The notes: generated from the sequence alone by a model not told the origin. DNA of 64,000 bases from Herbaspirillum sp. SJZ106 (GCF_006715495.1 NZ_VFNI01000005.1:1-64000); one strand, 5' to 3'. Positions 1-9,031 are shown, counted from the stretch's first letter. Numbers and translations are program-made.

Positions 1-27
1 TTCGGATGTGAATCGCTTTTTCGGCAT
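1..27 (-). CDS. IS3-family transposase OrfA, N-terminal 9 residues only
   Basis: Nine codons are visible, reading MPKKRFTSE, and the frame runs off the left edge. A short basic start followed by RFT-S/E-E is typical of IS3-family OrfA proteins, which carry a helix-turn-helix that binds the IS ends. A GGAGAG ribosome-binding site lies 7 bases before the ATG. The call rests on this short stretch and on the IS-like terminus beside it, so family membership is probable but not proven. Confidence 0.5.
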
Positions 28-88
28 GGTCTGACTCTCCTTTTCAATAGCATATGAAATTTCAAGTCGGACCAGTTTTTTCAGGTCA
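1..88 (-). mobile_element. Right end of an IS3-like insertion sequence (partial)
   Basis: Read on the minus strand, the segment starts with TGACCTG followed by an A-run, has a good Shine-Dalgarno (GGAGAG, 35-40), then an ATG at 27 opening a frame that leaves the window. A TGA-type terminus about 60 bp ahead of a transposase start is the usual IS3-family layout. The boundary is uncertain by about 5 bp because TCAGG is repeated (end at 88 or 93). Right of it the sequence reads as reverse transcriptase. The other end and the target duplication lie outside the window. Confidence 0.6.
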
Positions 89-90
89 GG

Positions 91-1347
91 TCAAGACGAC
101 ATAAGGCCGCGTACACCCGTTACGCAGATGACATTACATTTTCGTTCACTACTCGTAATTCCTTAAGTCTTCCTAAGAACATCTGCATGGAAGCGCCCGA
201 CGGTCGCGTAGTCATTGGCGCAGAATTAAACGACCTCATTACCGTTAAGCACAGCTTCGCGATTAACGCCGATAAAACTCGGCTATCCAATCGTGCTCGC
301 CGAATGGAAGTGACAGGCTTGACCATTAATGAAAATCCAAACGTTCGACGCATATTCATTGACAGAATTCGCGGCGCATTGCGCGCGTGGGAGACGCATG
401 GGTACAACGCCGCGCAGAGTGTATGGCAAGCCAAAGTTGCGAAATCCATACTCGCTCCTCATGAAAATAAAATCTGGAAGCGACAAACAAGAACAGGCAG
501 CACGCCGCAACTTCGGAACTCCATTTGGGGGAAATTACTATATCTAAAGATGGTTCGCGGTGGGACTGACCCGTTATACAACCATCTGGCGGAGCGGTAC
601 AACGCAGTTGTAGAAATAGAGAAAAGCCTAGGCACATTCGTCGCCCCCAGGCTTCCAGTTGACCCCGTTGTTCGGGATGAGCGTGGTGCACGCAAAGCAG
701 TATTTGTTGTGGAGTGGTTTGGCGATTTCGAGCTTAGCGCGACCGCTGCAGATGTAGTTTCAGGTCAGGGTACCGCATTCGCTTACCGCGAATCCAATCT
801 TTTGATAACTTGCGATCATCTATTTGAAGCAACTGCCACTATCAAAGATAAATCCTACCCCGCAGACATTAATGCTCCGGAGATAAAGAATTTAGCGCTC
901 TTCGCTATTCTTCCTGACATCCCCAAAAAAACGTGGCCTGTGAGGATTCTCTATCGGAATGCTTACGACGATATCGCCATACTGTGCTTCGAGGGTGAGC
1001 CACCTCCACACAAATACTTCAATCCAATGTCCGCTCCTATCACGCGGAATACAAATGGTATTTTGATGGGCTACCCAGCATATAAACAATGGAATCTTCC
1101 GGATTTCAATCGACAATCGGTTCTTAACCGATTCCTACCAGCGGCCGGTATGAGCAGCTTCACCATTACCGGTGCTGGCTCTATCAGACCAGGAAATAGT
1201 GGTGGCCCCTTTACGGACCTCGAATATCGAGTCGCTGGCATGGCACAACGTGGCTCGTATGAGGGCCGGGGGCATGACGCATGTTTATGCTTTGAAATCA
1301 TCGATAAGCATCTACAGAAATGGAAGGCTTCCACCACGCTTAACTGA
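91..1347 (+). pseudogene. Retron-type reverse transcriptase fused to trypsin-like protease, 5' truncated by an IS
   Basis: The frame is open from 58, but retron-like sequence starts at about 91. It contains the catalytic YADD (121-132, in YTRYADDITFS), then, counting from the in-frame ATG at 187, FAINADKTR (24-32), the retron-type VTGL (42-45) and a thumb-like segment with GKLLYLKMVRGGTDP (115-129). Residues about 165-386 form a trypsin-like serine protease with H211 (TCDH), D262 (DDIAIL) and S338 (GNSGGPF). No start codon precedes the YADD, and motifs 1-4 of the polymerase are missing: left of about 91 the sequence is IS. Initiation at 187 would give a 386-residue protein with the protease intact but no RT active site. 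The region is visibly more AT-rich than its neighbours, which fits transfer. RT-protease fusions are known among retron RTs; I do not assign a subtype. The msr/msd RNA is not in the window. Confidence 0.8.
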
Positions 1348-1356
1348 ACGGCATTA
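1337..1356 (+). repeat. Half of a dispersed terminator hairpin at the end of the retron remnant
   Basis: These 20 bases (cgcttaactgaacggcatta) are identical to 19608-19627, and 19 of them to 49111-49129. In those two places they are the loop plus right arm of a perfect 12-bp hairpin. Here the left arm (aatgccgttcag) is absent and replaced by the end of the retron-protease frame, whose TGA stop (1345-1347) lies inside the arm. The junction therefore falls in the hairpin loop. On the minus strand the hairpin would have terminated the neighbouring ETF-QO gene. Confidence 0.75.
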
Positions 1357-1396
1357 ACATCGGAGGTACGGTTTTTGTCCGTGTGGAAGCGACCGA

Positions 1397-3073
1397 TTAC
1401 ATTCCCGAATAATTCGGCCCGCCGCCGCCCTCCGGCGTCACCCACACGATGTTCTGGGTCGGGTCCTTGATATCGCAGGTCTTGCAGTGCACGCAGTTCT
1501 GCGCATTGATCTGCAGGCGGTCGCTGTTGTCCTCATTCTTCACGAACTCGTACACCCCGGCCGGGCAATAGCGCGACTCGGGGCCGGCATACTGCGCCAG
1601 GTTGATCTGCACCGGCACGTTCTTGTCCTTCAAGGTCAAATGCGCCGGCTGGTCTTCGCCGTGGTTGGTGTTGGAAATGAACACCGACGACAGGCGGTCG
1701 AAGGTCAGCTTGCCGTCCGGTTTCGGATAGGCGATCGGGGCGTAGTTGGCGGCCGGTTTCAGGCATTCGTGGTCGGCATGCGCATGATGCATGGTCCATG
1801 GCGCCTTGCCGCCGAACAGCACCTGGTCGATGCCCACCAGCAGCGTTCCGGTCACCAATCCCTTGCTCATTGACGGCTTGAAGTTGCGCGCTTTGTGCAA
1901 TTCCTCCTTCAGCCACGATTGCTCGAAGGCGGCCGGATAGGCGGCCAGCTCGTCGCCCTGGCGATTTTCGTTGAGGGCATTGAACGCGGCCTCGGCCGCC
2001 AGCATGCCGCTCTTGATCGCGGCATGGCTGCCCTTGATGCGCGAGGCGTTGAGGAAACCGGCCTCGCAGCCGATCAGGGCGCCGCCCGGGAACACCAGCT
2101 TGGGCAGCGACTGGAGGCCGCCGGCCGTGATGGCGCGCGCGCCATACGAGATGCGCTTGCCGCCTTCGAAGAACTTGCGGATTTCCGGATGGGTTTTATA
2201 GCGCTGGAATTCCTCGAACGGCGACAGGTACGGGTTCTGGTACGCCAGGCCCACCACATAGCCCACCGCCACCTGGTTGTTTTCCAGGTGGTACAGGAAG
2301 GAGCCGCCATAGGTATCGTTGGCCAGCGGCCAGCCGGCGGTGTGCACCACCAAGCCCGGCTGGTGCAGCTCGGGCTTGATCTCCCACAGTTCCTTGATGC
2401 CGATGGCATAGGTTTGCGGATCGCGGCCGGCATCGAGCCGGTACTTGGCAATCAGCTGCTTGCCCAGGTGGCCGCGCGCGCCTTCGGCGAAGAAGGTGTA
2501 CTTCGCATGCAGTTCCATGCCCAGCTGGAATTCGGCGGTCGGTTCGCCTTCCTTGTTGATGCCCAGGTTGCCGGTGGCCACGCCCTTGACCGAGCCGTCC
2601 TCGTGGTAGAGCACTTCGGCTGCCGGGAAGCCGGCGAACACTTCCACCCCCAGGGCTTCGGCCTGCTGGCCCAGCCAGCGGGTGACGTTGGACAGCGAGA
2701 CGACGTAGTTGCCGTGGTTCTGGAAACAGGCTGGCAGCAGCCAGGACGGTGTCTTGTAGGCTTTGCTGGCGGAGAGGAAAAGGAAACGGTCTTCGGTGAC
2801 CGGGGTATTGAGCGGCGCGCCTTGCTCTTTCCAGTCGGGGATCAGCTCGGTCAATGCGCGCGGATCCATCACCGCGCCGGACAGGATATGGGCGCCGACC
2901 TCGCTGCCTTTTTCCAGCACGCACACCGACACCTCGCGGCCCTGTTGCGCGGCCAGCTGTTTCAGGCGGATCGCCGCCGACAGCCCGGCCGGACCGCCGC
3001 CGACGATCACCACGTCGTATTCCATCGCTTCGCGTGGGCCGTATTGTTCAAGCAAGTCTTGAGATGAAGTCAT
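1397..3073 (-). CDS. Electron transfer flavoprotein-ubiquinone oxidoreductase
   Basis: 558 residues, full length for the family. It passes electrons from reduced ETF (fed by acyl-CoA and amino-acid dehydrogenases) to ubiquinone at the inner membrane. The N-terminus has a dinucleotide-binding site ([11 protein letters not shown], residues 21-31) for FAD. The C-terminus has the 4Fe-4S cysteines C503, C527, C530 and C533 (the last three in NCVHCKTC). The gene stands alone, divergent from a thioesterase gene 403 bp away. Its 3' side borders the retron remnant, and the terminator hairpin expected there is broken. Fatty-acid and branched-chain amino-acid oxidation fits the liv genes close by. Confidence 0.95.
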   Translation of the reverse strand: MTSSQDLLEQYGPREAMEYDVVIVGGGPAGLSAAIRLKQLAAQQGREVSVCVLEKGSEVGAHILSGAVMDPRALTELIPDWKEQGAPLNTPVTEDRFLFLSASKAYKTPSWLLPACFQNHGNYVVSLSNVTRWLGQQAEALGVEVFAGFPAAEVLYHEDGSVKGVATGNLGINKEGEPTAEFQLGMELHAKYTFFAEGARGHLGKQLIAKYRLDAGRDPQTYAIGIKELWEIKPELHQPGLVVHTAGWPLANDTYGGSFLYHLENNQVAVGYVVGLAYQNPYLSPFEEFQRYKTHPEIRKFFEGGKRISYGARAITAGGLQSLPKLVFPGGALIGCEAGFLNASRIKGSHAAIKSGMLAAEAAFNALNENRQGDELAAYPAAFEQSWLKEELHKARNFKPSMSKGLVTGTLLVGIDQVLFGGKAPWTMHHAHADHECLKPAANYAPIAYPKPDGKLTFDRLSSVFISNTNHGEDQPAHLTLKDKNVPVQINLAQYAGPESRYCPAGVYEFVKNEDNSDRLQINAQNCVHCKTCDIKDPTQNIVWVTPEGGGGPNYSGM

Positions 3074-3476
3074 GAGTGTCCCGTAGTTTTATGAACCGCT
3101 TATTTTCGAACGATCGTGCTATTGTTAAGTATTTTTCGCCGGAACGCTAGTGGTAACTGGGGTTTTATGCGTTCCGCGAATGAAATTCCTGGCGTCGGCA
3201 GCGGCTTCGGAAGCTGCGCCGGATGTGTTTTTCGGCAATGCCGCGTATTTTATTGGATTTTGTATCCGTCACTCATACAGATATGGCGTGAGTTGATAAC
3301 AGAATGTTATGCAATGCCGCCCGTGCGCGAAACAGCGGCGGCATGAGTGATCCGCAAGATGGTTCGCAATGATGCCGCAATGCAATATCGCGCCCTGTCC
3401 GGCATGCGCAGGATGGCATGCGCAGGATGAAAAGAATTTCACTGATCGATGAATCGAATAACAGAAAGGACCATGC
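3074..3476. other. Divergent intergenic region (403 bp)
   Basis: It lies between the start of ETF-QO (minus) and that of the thioesterase gene (plus) and should hold both promoters. I see no convincing gene in it. A weak sigma70-like pair on the plus strand is TTGGAT (3253-3258) and TACAGA (3276-3281) with a 17-bp spacer. A 14-bp perfect tandem duplication lies at 3401-3428. Confidence 0.5.
3401..3428. repeat. Two perfect tandem copies of a 14-bp unit
   Basis: The unit ggcatgcgcaggat occurs at 3401-3414 and 3415-3428 without spacing, 48 bp before the thioesterase start. It contains the palindrome GCATGC. This may be a recent slippage duplication or paired protein sites; nothing decides between them. 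Confidence 0.7.
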
Positions 3477-3920
3477 ATGAGCAGTCACGCCACCCCCGCT
3501 TCGGCCGGACAGGAATCCGGAAAGCTGTTGTATACCTCGAAACAGGACATCCGCTGGGGCGACATGGATGCCCTCGGCCACGTCAACAACACCGTCTATT
3601 TCCGCTTCATGGAGCAGTGCCGCATCGAGTGGCTGGATGCGGTCTGCGGCGCCATGACGGTCGCCGGCCAGGGGCCGGTGATCGTCAATGCGCACTGCAA
3701 CTTCCGGCGCCAGATGAAATACCCGGCCAGCATCGCGGTGGAGATGCATGCGGGGCAGATGGGGCGCACGAGTGTGGAAACTACGTATGTCATCCGCGAC
3801 GCCGGCAAGCCCGAGATCATTTATGCTGATGGCGCTGCAAAAATAGTTTGGGTCGATTTCGGAAAAGAAAAATCAACCGCGCTTCCCGACGCGCTGCGAC
3901 AGCTCCTGACAGGGTTGTAA
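3477..3920 (+). CDS. Acyl-CoA thioesterase, 4HBT/YbgC-like hotdog fold
   Basis: 147 residues, the usual size of a single hotdog domain. The active-site helix motif GDMDALGHVNNTVYFRF (residues 28-44) contains the Asp-x-Asp pair; D31 corresponds to the catalytic aspartate of 4-hydroxybenzoyl-CoA thioesterase-type enzymes. It should hydrolyse short or aromatic acyl-CoA thioesters in the cytoplasm; the substrate cannot be read from sequence. The start at 3477 is preferred over the ATG at 3473, which is in another frame; an AAGGA lies just upstream. It could belong functionally with ETF-QO, from which it diverges. Confidence 0.85.
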   Translation: MSSHATPASAGQESGKLLYTSKQDIRWGDMDALGHVNNTVYFRFMEQCRIEWLDAVCGAMTVAGQGPVIVNAHCNFRRQMKYPASIAVEMHAGQMGRTSVETTYVIRDAGKPEIIYADGAAKIVWVDFGKEKSTALPDALRQLLTGL

Positions 3921-4061
3921 GCTTCGAGAAAGGAAACTGCGACAGAATCGGCCCGGACACTCCCGAGCGAGCCGCCAGAAGAGCGGGGGAGTGGTGAGGT
4001 TCCAAAGCGCTTAGCCCGCCAAAAGATGTGCTAGCCGACAATTAAATACCTGGAGGAAGAC

Positions 4062-5213
4062 ATGACATACAAGACTCAAGCCTTGGTAGCTGCCGCATTG
4101 ATGACATTGGCAATGTCGTCGCAGGCCGCCGATCCCATCAAGATCGGCGTATCCGGTCCGTACACCGGCGGTTCCGCCCCCATGGGCGCTTCCATGCGCG
4201 ACGGCGTCAAGCTGGCCGTGGCCGAAATCAACGCTCAGGGCGGCCTGTTGGGACGCCAGGTGCAACTGGTCGAGCGCGACGATGAAGCCAAGAACGAACG
4301 CGGCGTGCAGATCGCGCAGGAACTGATCAACAAGGAAAAGGTGGTCGCCACCGTCGGCTTCATCAACACCGGCGTGGCGCTGGCGTCGCAGCGCTTCTAC
4401 CAGGAAGCCAAGATCCCCGTCATCAACAACGTCGCCACCGGCAGCGTGATCACCAAGCAGTTCGAGAAGGACAAGGACAACTACGTCTTCCGCACCTCGG
4501 CCTCCGACCAGATCCAGGCCAAGATGATCGCCGATGAAGCGGTCGACAAGCAGAAGTACACCAAGGTCGCGATCCTGGCCGACTCCACCAACTACGGCCA
4601 GCTCGGCCGCGAAGACCTGGAAAAGGTGCTGGCTGCCAAGAAGATCACCCCGGTGGCCGTCGAGAAGTACAACATCAAGGACGTCGACATGACCGCCCAG
4701 CTGCTGAAGTCGAAGCAGGGCGGCGCGCAAGTCGTGCTGACCTACGGCATCGGTCCGGAACTGGCGCAGATCGCCAACGGCATGGAAAAGCTGAACTGGC
4801 ACGTGCCTATCATCGGCAGCTGGCCGCTGTCGATGGGCAACTTCATCGACAACTCCGGCAAGAACGGCAACGGCGCGCGCATGCCGCAGACCTTCATCCA
4901 GGACGGCAACACGCCCAAGCGCAAGGCGTTCATCGAGGCTTACCAAAAGGCCTACAAGGTTGACCGCATGCCTTCGGCCGTGTCGGCTGCCCAGGGTTAC
5001 GACTCCATCCTGCTGCTGGCCGCCGCCATCAAGCAAGCCAACAGCACCGACGGCGAGAAGGTTCGCGCCGCGCTGGAAAACCTCAACACCAAGGTTGAAG
5101 GCGTGGTCACCACCTATGACAAGCCGTTCACCCATGACGACCACGAAGCCATCAAGCCGGCTACCGTCGTGATGGGCGAGGTCAAGAACGGCCGCGTCGT
5201 CCTCGGCAAATAA
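4062..5213 (+). CDS. livK: Branched-chain amino-acid ABC transporter, periplasmic binding protein
   Basis: 383 residues. A signal peptide (about 1-22, ending SSQA) precedes the mature start ADPIKIGVSGPYTGG, typical of LivJ/LivK-type binding proteins with two periplasmic-binding lobes. It captures leucine, isoleucine, valine or related ligands in the periplasm and delivers them to the LivH/LivM membrane pair encoded next. A strong ribosome-binding site (GGAGGA) stands before the ATG. A terminator-like hairpin follows the gene, before livH, which would give more binding protein than permease. Ligand specificity is inferred from family only. Confidence 0.93.
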   Translation: MTYKTQALVAAALMTLAMSSQAADPIKIGVSGPYTGGSAPMGASMRDGVKLAVAEINAQGGLLGRQVQLVERDDEAKNERGVQIAQELINKEKVVATVGFINTGVALASQRFYQEAKIPVINNVATGSVITKQFEKDKDNYVFRTSASDQIQAKMIADEAVDKQKYTKVAILADSTNYGQLGREDLEKVLAAKKITPVAVEKYNIKDVDMTAQLLKSKQGGAQVVLTYGIGPELAQIANGMEKLNWHVPIIGSWPLSMGNFIDNSGKNGNGARMPQTFIQDGNTPKRKAFIEAYQKAYKVDRMPSAVSAAQGYDSILLLAAAIKQANSTDGEKVRAALENLNTKVEGVVTTYDKPFTHDDHEAIKPATVVMGEVKNGRVVLGK

Positions 5214-5253
5214 GACGCGACTGACGTTTTGCCTGCAGCGTTTTAAGTTTGAG

Positions 5254-5287
5254 GGCCAGTCCTTGCGATCCGGGGACTGGCCTTTTT
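5254..5287 (+). terminator. Rho-independent terminator or attenuator between livK and livH
   Basis: A 9-bp stem, ggccagtcc (5254-5262) with ggactggcc (5274-5282), and an 11-base loop are followed by five T residues. Because livH follows in the same direction 142 bp later, it probably acts as a partial terminator that lowers permease expression relative to the binding protein. Confidence 0.85.
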
Positions 5288-5428
5288 CACACGATCTGCC
5301 AGTGGATTGGCAATAGTGCGGCGGCGCACGCGCCATTCCAGCCGTGCCGGCCGCACCGTCAGCGCTACCCGCACGATCCACGCAGTTCAACGCCGCCATC
5401 CGGCGGCAGCCGCTTCTTGGGAAACACA

Positions 5429-6319
5429 ATGGATATCCTGCTACAGCTGGTTTTTTCCGGCATCGCATTAGGCATGATCTACGCGGTGATCGCATTCGGT
5501 TACCAACTGACCTTCGCCACCTCCGGCACGCTTAACTTCGGCCAGGGCGAAGCCCTGATGCTGGGCGCGCTGGTCGGCCTCTCCGTGGTCGGCAACATCC
5601 ACGGCGGGCCTTACCTCAACTACTGGATGATGATCCCCATCGTCCTCATCTTCGGCGCCCTGCAAGGCATGTTCGTCGAATGGATAGGGGTGCGCCCGGC
5701 CATCAAGATCAAGTCCGAATTCGGCTGGATCATGTCCACCATCGCGCTGGCCATCATCTTCAAGAACGTTGCCGAAAACATCTGGGGCAAGGACGACCTG
5801 CCGTTCCCGTCGCCGATTTCCGGCACGCCGTTCCAGGTGTTCGGCGCCAATGTGCAGCCGATGCAAGTGCTGGTGGTGATCGGCGCGCTGCTGATCATGG
5901 CCGCGGTCGAACTGTTCAACCGCAAGTCCATCTACGGCAAGGCCGTGGTCGCCACCTCCAACGACCGCGACGCCGCCGGCCTCATGGGCATCAACACCCG
6001 CATGGTGATCACCTTCTCGTACGCGCTGTCGTCGGCCACGGCGGCATTTGCCGGCGTGCTGGTGGCGCCGCTCACGCTCACCGGCGCCACCATGGGCGCG
6101 GCGCTGGGGCTGAAGGCCTTTGCGGTGGCCATCATCGGCGGCCTGACCTCAGGCATGGGCGCCATCGTCGGCGGCCTGATCCTGGGCATCGCCGAGACCG
6201 TCACCGGTTTCTACATCTCCACCGGCTACAAGGAAGTGCCGGGGCTGCTGCTGCTGCTCCTGGTGCTGGCCGTCAAACCTGCAGGCCTGTTCGGCAAAAC
6301 TGCGATCAAGAAGGTCTGA
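5429..6319 (+). CDS. livH: Branched-chain amino-acid ABC transporter permease LivH
   Basis: 296 residues from the ATG at 5429. The frame is open further upstream, but that part reads as non-coding leader and crosses the terminator zone. The protein opens MDILLQLVFSGIALGMIYAV and is almost entirely hydrophobic, with about eight membrane helices. It carries the family pattern FATSGTLNFGQGEALMLGA near residues 30-48. It forms half of the inner-membrane channel with LivM. The livMG gene starts 4 bp after its stop, so the two are translated as one operon. Confidence 0.93.
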   Translation: MDILLQLVFSGIALGMIYAVIAFGYQLTFATSGTLNFGQGEALMLGALVGLSVVGNIHGGPYLNYWMMIPIVLIFGALQGMFVEWIGVRPAIKIKSEFGWIMSTIALAIIFKNVAENIWGKDDLPFPSPISGTPFQVFGANVQPMQVLVVIGALLIMAAVELFNRKSIYGKAVVATSNDRDAAGLMGINTRMVITFSYALSSATAAFAGVLVAPLTLTGATMGAALGLKAFAVAIIGGLTSGMGAIVGGLILGIAETVTGFYISTGYKEVPGLLLLLLVLAVKPAGLFGKTAIKKV

Positions 6320-6323
6320 AGCG

Positions 6324-8300
6324 ATGAACAAGAAAATCCTGCTGCTCTCGATACTCGGTATCGTCGCCCTCGCCGGCATTCCCCTGGTGGTGCACAACCC
6401 GTATTACCTGCACCTGATCGAAACCATCCTTATCTACGCCATCCTGCTGTTCGGGCTGGACATCGTGGTCGGCTACACCGGCCAGGTTTCGCTGGGCCAC
6501 GCCGGCCTGTTCGGCATCGGCTCGTACACCGCCGGCGTGCTGTTCTTCAAGCTCGGCCTGCCGATCGTGCTGACGGTTCCGGCCGCCATCGCGGTCACCG
6601 CCGTGTTCGGCGCCATCCTCGCGCTGCCCGCGCTGCGCGTGACGGGGCCGTACCTGGCGATGGTCACGCTGGCGTTCGGCACCATCATCCAGATCCTGAT
6701 CAATGAGATGACCTTCCTCACCGAAGGCCCGCTCGGCATCAAGGTCGCCAAGCCCTTCATCGGCGGCGAGAAGATGAGCGAAGTGCAATTCTTCTACCTG
6801 GTCGCCATCCTCACCGTCATCGCCATGGGCGTGGTGCACCGCATCCTCAAGTCCAACCTCGGGCGCGCCTTCCAGGCGCTGCGCGACAGTCCCATCGCAT
6901 CGGACTGCATGGGCGTGTCGGTGTACCGCTACAAGGTCTATGCCTTCATCATCAGCGCCGCGCTGGCCGGCCTGTCGGGGGCGCTGTACGCGTATTCGGA
7001 AGAGTACATCTCGCCCAATACCTACAACTTCGAGCTGACCATCCTGTTCCTGCTGGCGGTCATCATGGGCGGGCGCAAGTCGCGCATCGGTTCGCTCATC
7101 GGCGCGCTGATCGTGGTCATGCTGCCCAGCCTGCTGTCGGACATCGAGCTGTTCCGCAAGATCGCCACGGTACTGGCCGTGGTGGTGGCGGTCGGCTCGG
7201 CCGCGTCGGTCGCGAAGAAGGTCAAGTCGCTGCGCGCGGTGTCCGTGCCGGTCATCGCCACGGTGATCATGGCCGCCTTTTCCTACAAGCTGGAGAACAT
7301 CACCGACTGGCGCCTGACCATCTTCGGCCTGATGACGCTGTTCGTCGTCTACTACCTGCAAGACGGCATCGTCGGCTTCTGCCGCAGCCTGTTCGGCCGC
7401 ATGCTGACCAAGAGCGTGCCGCTGGCGCAGCAGATCAGCGGCGACAAGGAACATGCCGTCATCACCACCGACTCGGTCAAGGACGACGGCGCCACGCTGT
7501 TGAAGGTCAACCAGATCCTGATGCAGTTCGGCGGCCTGAAGGCTCTCAACCGGGTCGACCTGGATGTGAAGAAGGGCACCGTGCACGGCCTGATCGGCCC
7601 CAACGGTTCAGGCAAGAGCACCATGATGAACGTGCTCACCGGCATCTATCGCCCCACCGATGGCGGCGTCGAATACGACGGCCGCCAGATCTCCGGCAAC
7701 ACGCCCTCGACCATCGCCCTGGGCGGCGTGGCGCGCACCTTCCAGAACGTGCAGCTGTTCGGTGAAATGACCGCCACCGAAAACGTGCTGGTGGGCCTGC
7801 ACCACACCTTCAACAGCAACGTGGTCGACGTCATGGTCAACACCCCGCGCTATGCGCGCGAGGAACGCCAGGCGCGCGAACGCGCCGCCGCCATCCTGGA
7901 GTTCGTCGGCCTGGCCGACCTCGCCAACGAGGAAGCGCGCAACCTGCCTTACGGCAAGCAGCGCCTGCTGGAAATCGGTCGCGCGCTGGGGCTCAACCCC
8001 AGTCTCTTGCTGCTGGACGAACCGGCCGCCGGCCTGACCGCGCCCGACATCAAGGACCTGATCGCCATCATCCGCAAGATCCGCGAAGCCGGCATCACCA
8101 TCATCCTGATCGAACACCATATGGATGTGGTCATGTCGATTTGCGACATCGTCACCGTGCTCGACTTCGGCCAGAAGATCGCCGAAGGCAAGCCGGCGCA
8201 AGTGCAGGCCGACCCGAAGGTGATCGAAGCCTATCTCGGCGGCGGCGCGGGCGATGCGTCCGACGGCCCCGACCACAAACCGACACCCGCAGGAGCCTGA
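6324..8300 (+). CDS. Fused branched-chain amino-acid permease and ATPase (LivM-LivG)
   Basis: 658 residues. Residues about 1-290 are a LivM-type permease (VGYTGQVSLGHAGLFGIGSY near 49-68). About 290-375 adds further hydrophobic stretches and a linker, and about 390-645 is a LivG-type ATPase. The ATPase has Walker A GPNGSGKST (about 424-432), signature-region LPYGKQRLLEIGRA (about 540) and Walker B LLLLDEPAAG (about 560). In E. coli these are two proteins; here one chain joins a membrane half to one ATPase, with LivF supplying the second. The gene is tightly packed: 4 bp after livH and 2 bp before livF. There is no sign of frameshift, so the fusion is natural. Confidence 0.93.
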   Translation: MNKKILLLSILGIVALAGIPLVVHNPYYLHLIETILIYAILLFGLDIVVGYTGQVSLGHAGLFGIGSYTAGVLFFKLGLPIVLTVPAAIAVTAVFGAILALPALRVTGPYLAMVTLAFGTIIQILINEMTFLTEGPLGIKVAKPFIGGEKMSEVQFFYLVAILTVIAMGVVHRILKSNLGRAFQALRDSPIASDCMGVSVYRYKVYAFIISAALAGLSGALYAYSEEYISPNTYNFELTILFLLAVIMGGRKSRIGSLIGALIVVMLPSLLSDIELFRKIATVLAVVVAVGSAASVAKKVKSLRAVSVPVIATVIMAAFSYKLENITDWRLTIFGLMTLFVVYYLQDGIVGFCRSLFGRMLTKSVPLAQQISGDKEHAVITTDSVKDDGATLLKVNQILMQFGGLKALNRVDLDVKKGTVHGLIGPNGSGKSTMMNVLTGIYRPTDGGVEYDGRQISGNTPSTIALGGVARTFQNVQLFGEMTATENVLVGLHHTFNSNVVDVMVNTPRYAREERQARERAAAILEFVGLADLANEEARNLPYGKQRLLEIGRALGLNPSLLLLDEPAAGLTAPDIKDLIAIIRKIREAGITIILIEHHMDVVMSICDIVTVLDFGQKIAEGKPAQVQADPKVIEAYLGGGAGDASDGPDHKPTPAGA

Positions 8301-8302
8301 AC

Positions 8303-9031
8303 ATGCTGACCATTTCCAACCTGCACGCCGCCTACGGCAAGGTCGAAGTGCTGCACGGCATTTCGCTCGACGTTCCCAAGGGCAAGGTGGTGACCCTGAT
8401 CGGTTCCAACGGCGCCGGCAAGACCACCACCATGCGCGCCATCTCCGGCATGATCAAACCGAAGGCCGGCGAGGTCACGCTCGGCGGCAAGAACATCACC
8501 GGCCTGGACTCGCACAAGATCGCCCGCTTCGGCCTGGCGCACTCGCCCGAAGGCCGGCGCGTGTTCGCCACCATGAGCGTGACCGACAACCTGCTGTTGG
8601 GCGCCTTCCCGCGCTTCACCCGCGCGCGTCCCAAGGGCGACATCGCCCGCGACCTGGAGCGCGCGCTGGAACTGTTCCCGCGTCTCAAGGAACGCCAGAC
8701 GCAACTGGCCGGCACGCTCTCCGGCGGCGAGCAGCAGATGCTGGCCATGGCGCGCGCGGTGATGCTCAACCCCGAAGTGATTTTGCTCGATGAACCGTCG
8801 ATGGGCCTGGCGCCGATCCTGGTGGAAGAAGTCTTCCGCATCATTTCGCGCCTGAAGGAAGAGGGCGTGACCATGTTGCTGGTCGAGCAATTCGCCGCCG
8901 CGGCGCTCAATGTTGCGGATTACGGCTATGTATTGGAGAATGGCAAGATATCCGTACACGGGCCCGCCGACAAGCTGCAGAACGACCCGGCGGTGCAAGC
9001 CGCCTACCTGGGCGGCGGCGCGCATCACTGA
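8303..9031 (+). CDS. livF: Branched-chain amino-acid ABC transporter ATPase LivF
   Basis: 242 residues from the ATG at 8303, with AGGAG just upstream. The longer open frame would overlap livMG and is rejected. It has Walker A GSNGAGKTTT (about 34-43), signature LSGGEQQML (about 138-146) and Walker B VILLDEPSMGL, followed by the LivF-typical VEQ. It is the second nucleotide-binding subunit and couples ATP hydrolysis to transport through LivH/LivM. It is the last gene of the operon and is followed by a clear terminator. Confidence 0.95.
   Translation: MLTISNLHAAYGKVEVLHGISLDVPKGKVVTLIGSNGAGKTTTMRAISGMIKPKAGEVTLGGKNITGLDSHKIARFGLAHSPEGRRVFATMSVTDNLLLGAFPRFTRARPKGDIARDLERALELFPRLKERQTQLAGTLSGGEQQMLAMARAVMLNPEVILLDEPSMGLAPILVEEVFRIISRLKEEGVTMLLVEQFAAAALNVADYGYVLENGKISVHGPADKLQNDPAVQAAYLGGGAHH

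Noticed and set aside
91-1347. Group II intron or diversity-generating RT
   Set aside because: The VTGL motif and the segment after it match retron RTs; no maturase domain or template/variable repeat is seen.
1-1347. Retron msr/msd RNA
   Set aside because: It should be upstream of the RT start, which lies beyond the IS and outside the window.
1895-3067. 390-codon plus-strand open frame inside ETF-QO
   Set aside because: Shadow of the coding strand; no motif, no ribosome-binding site.
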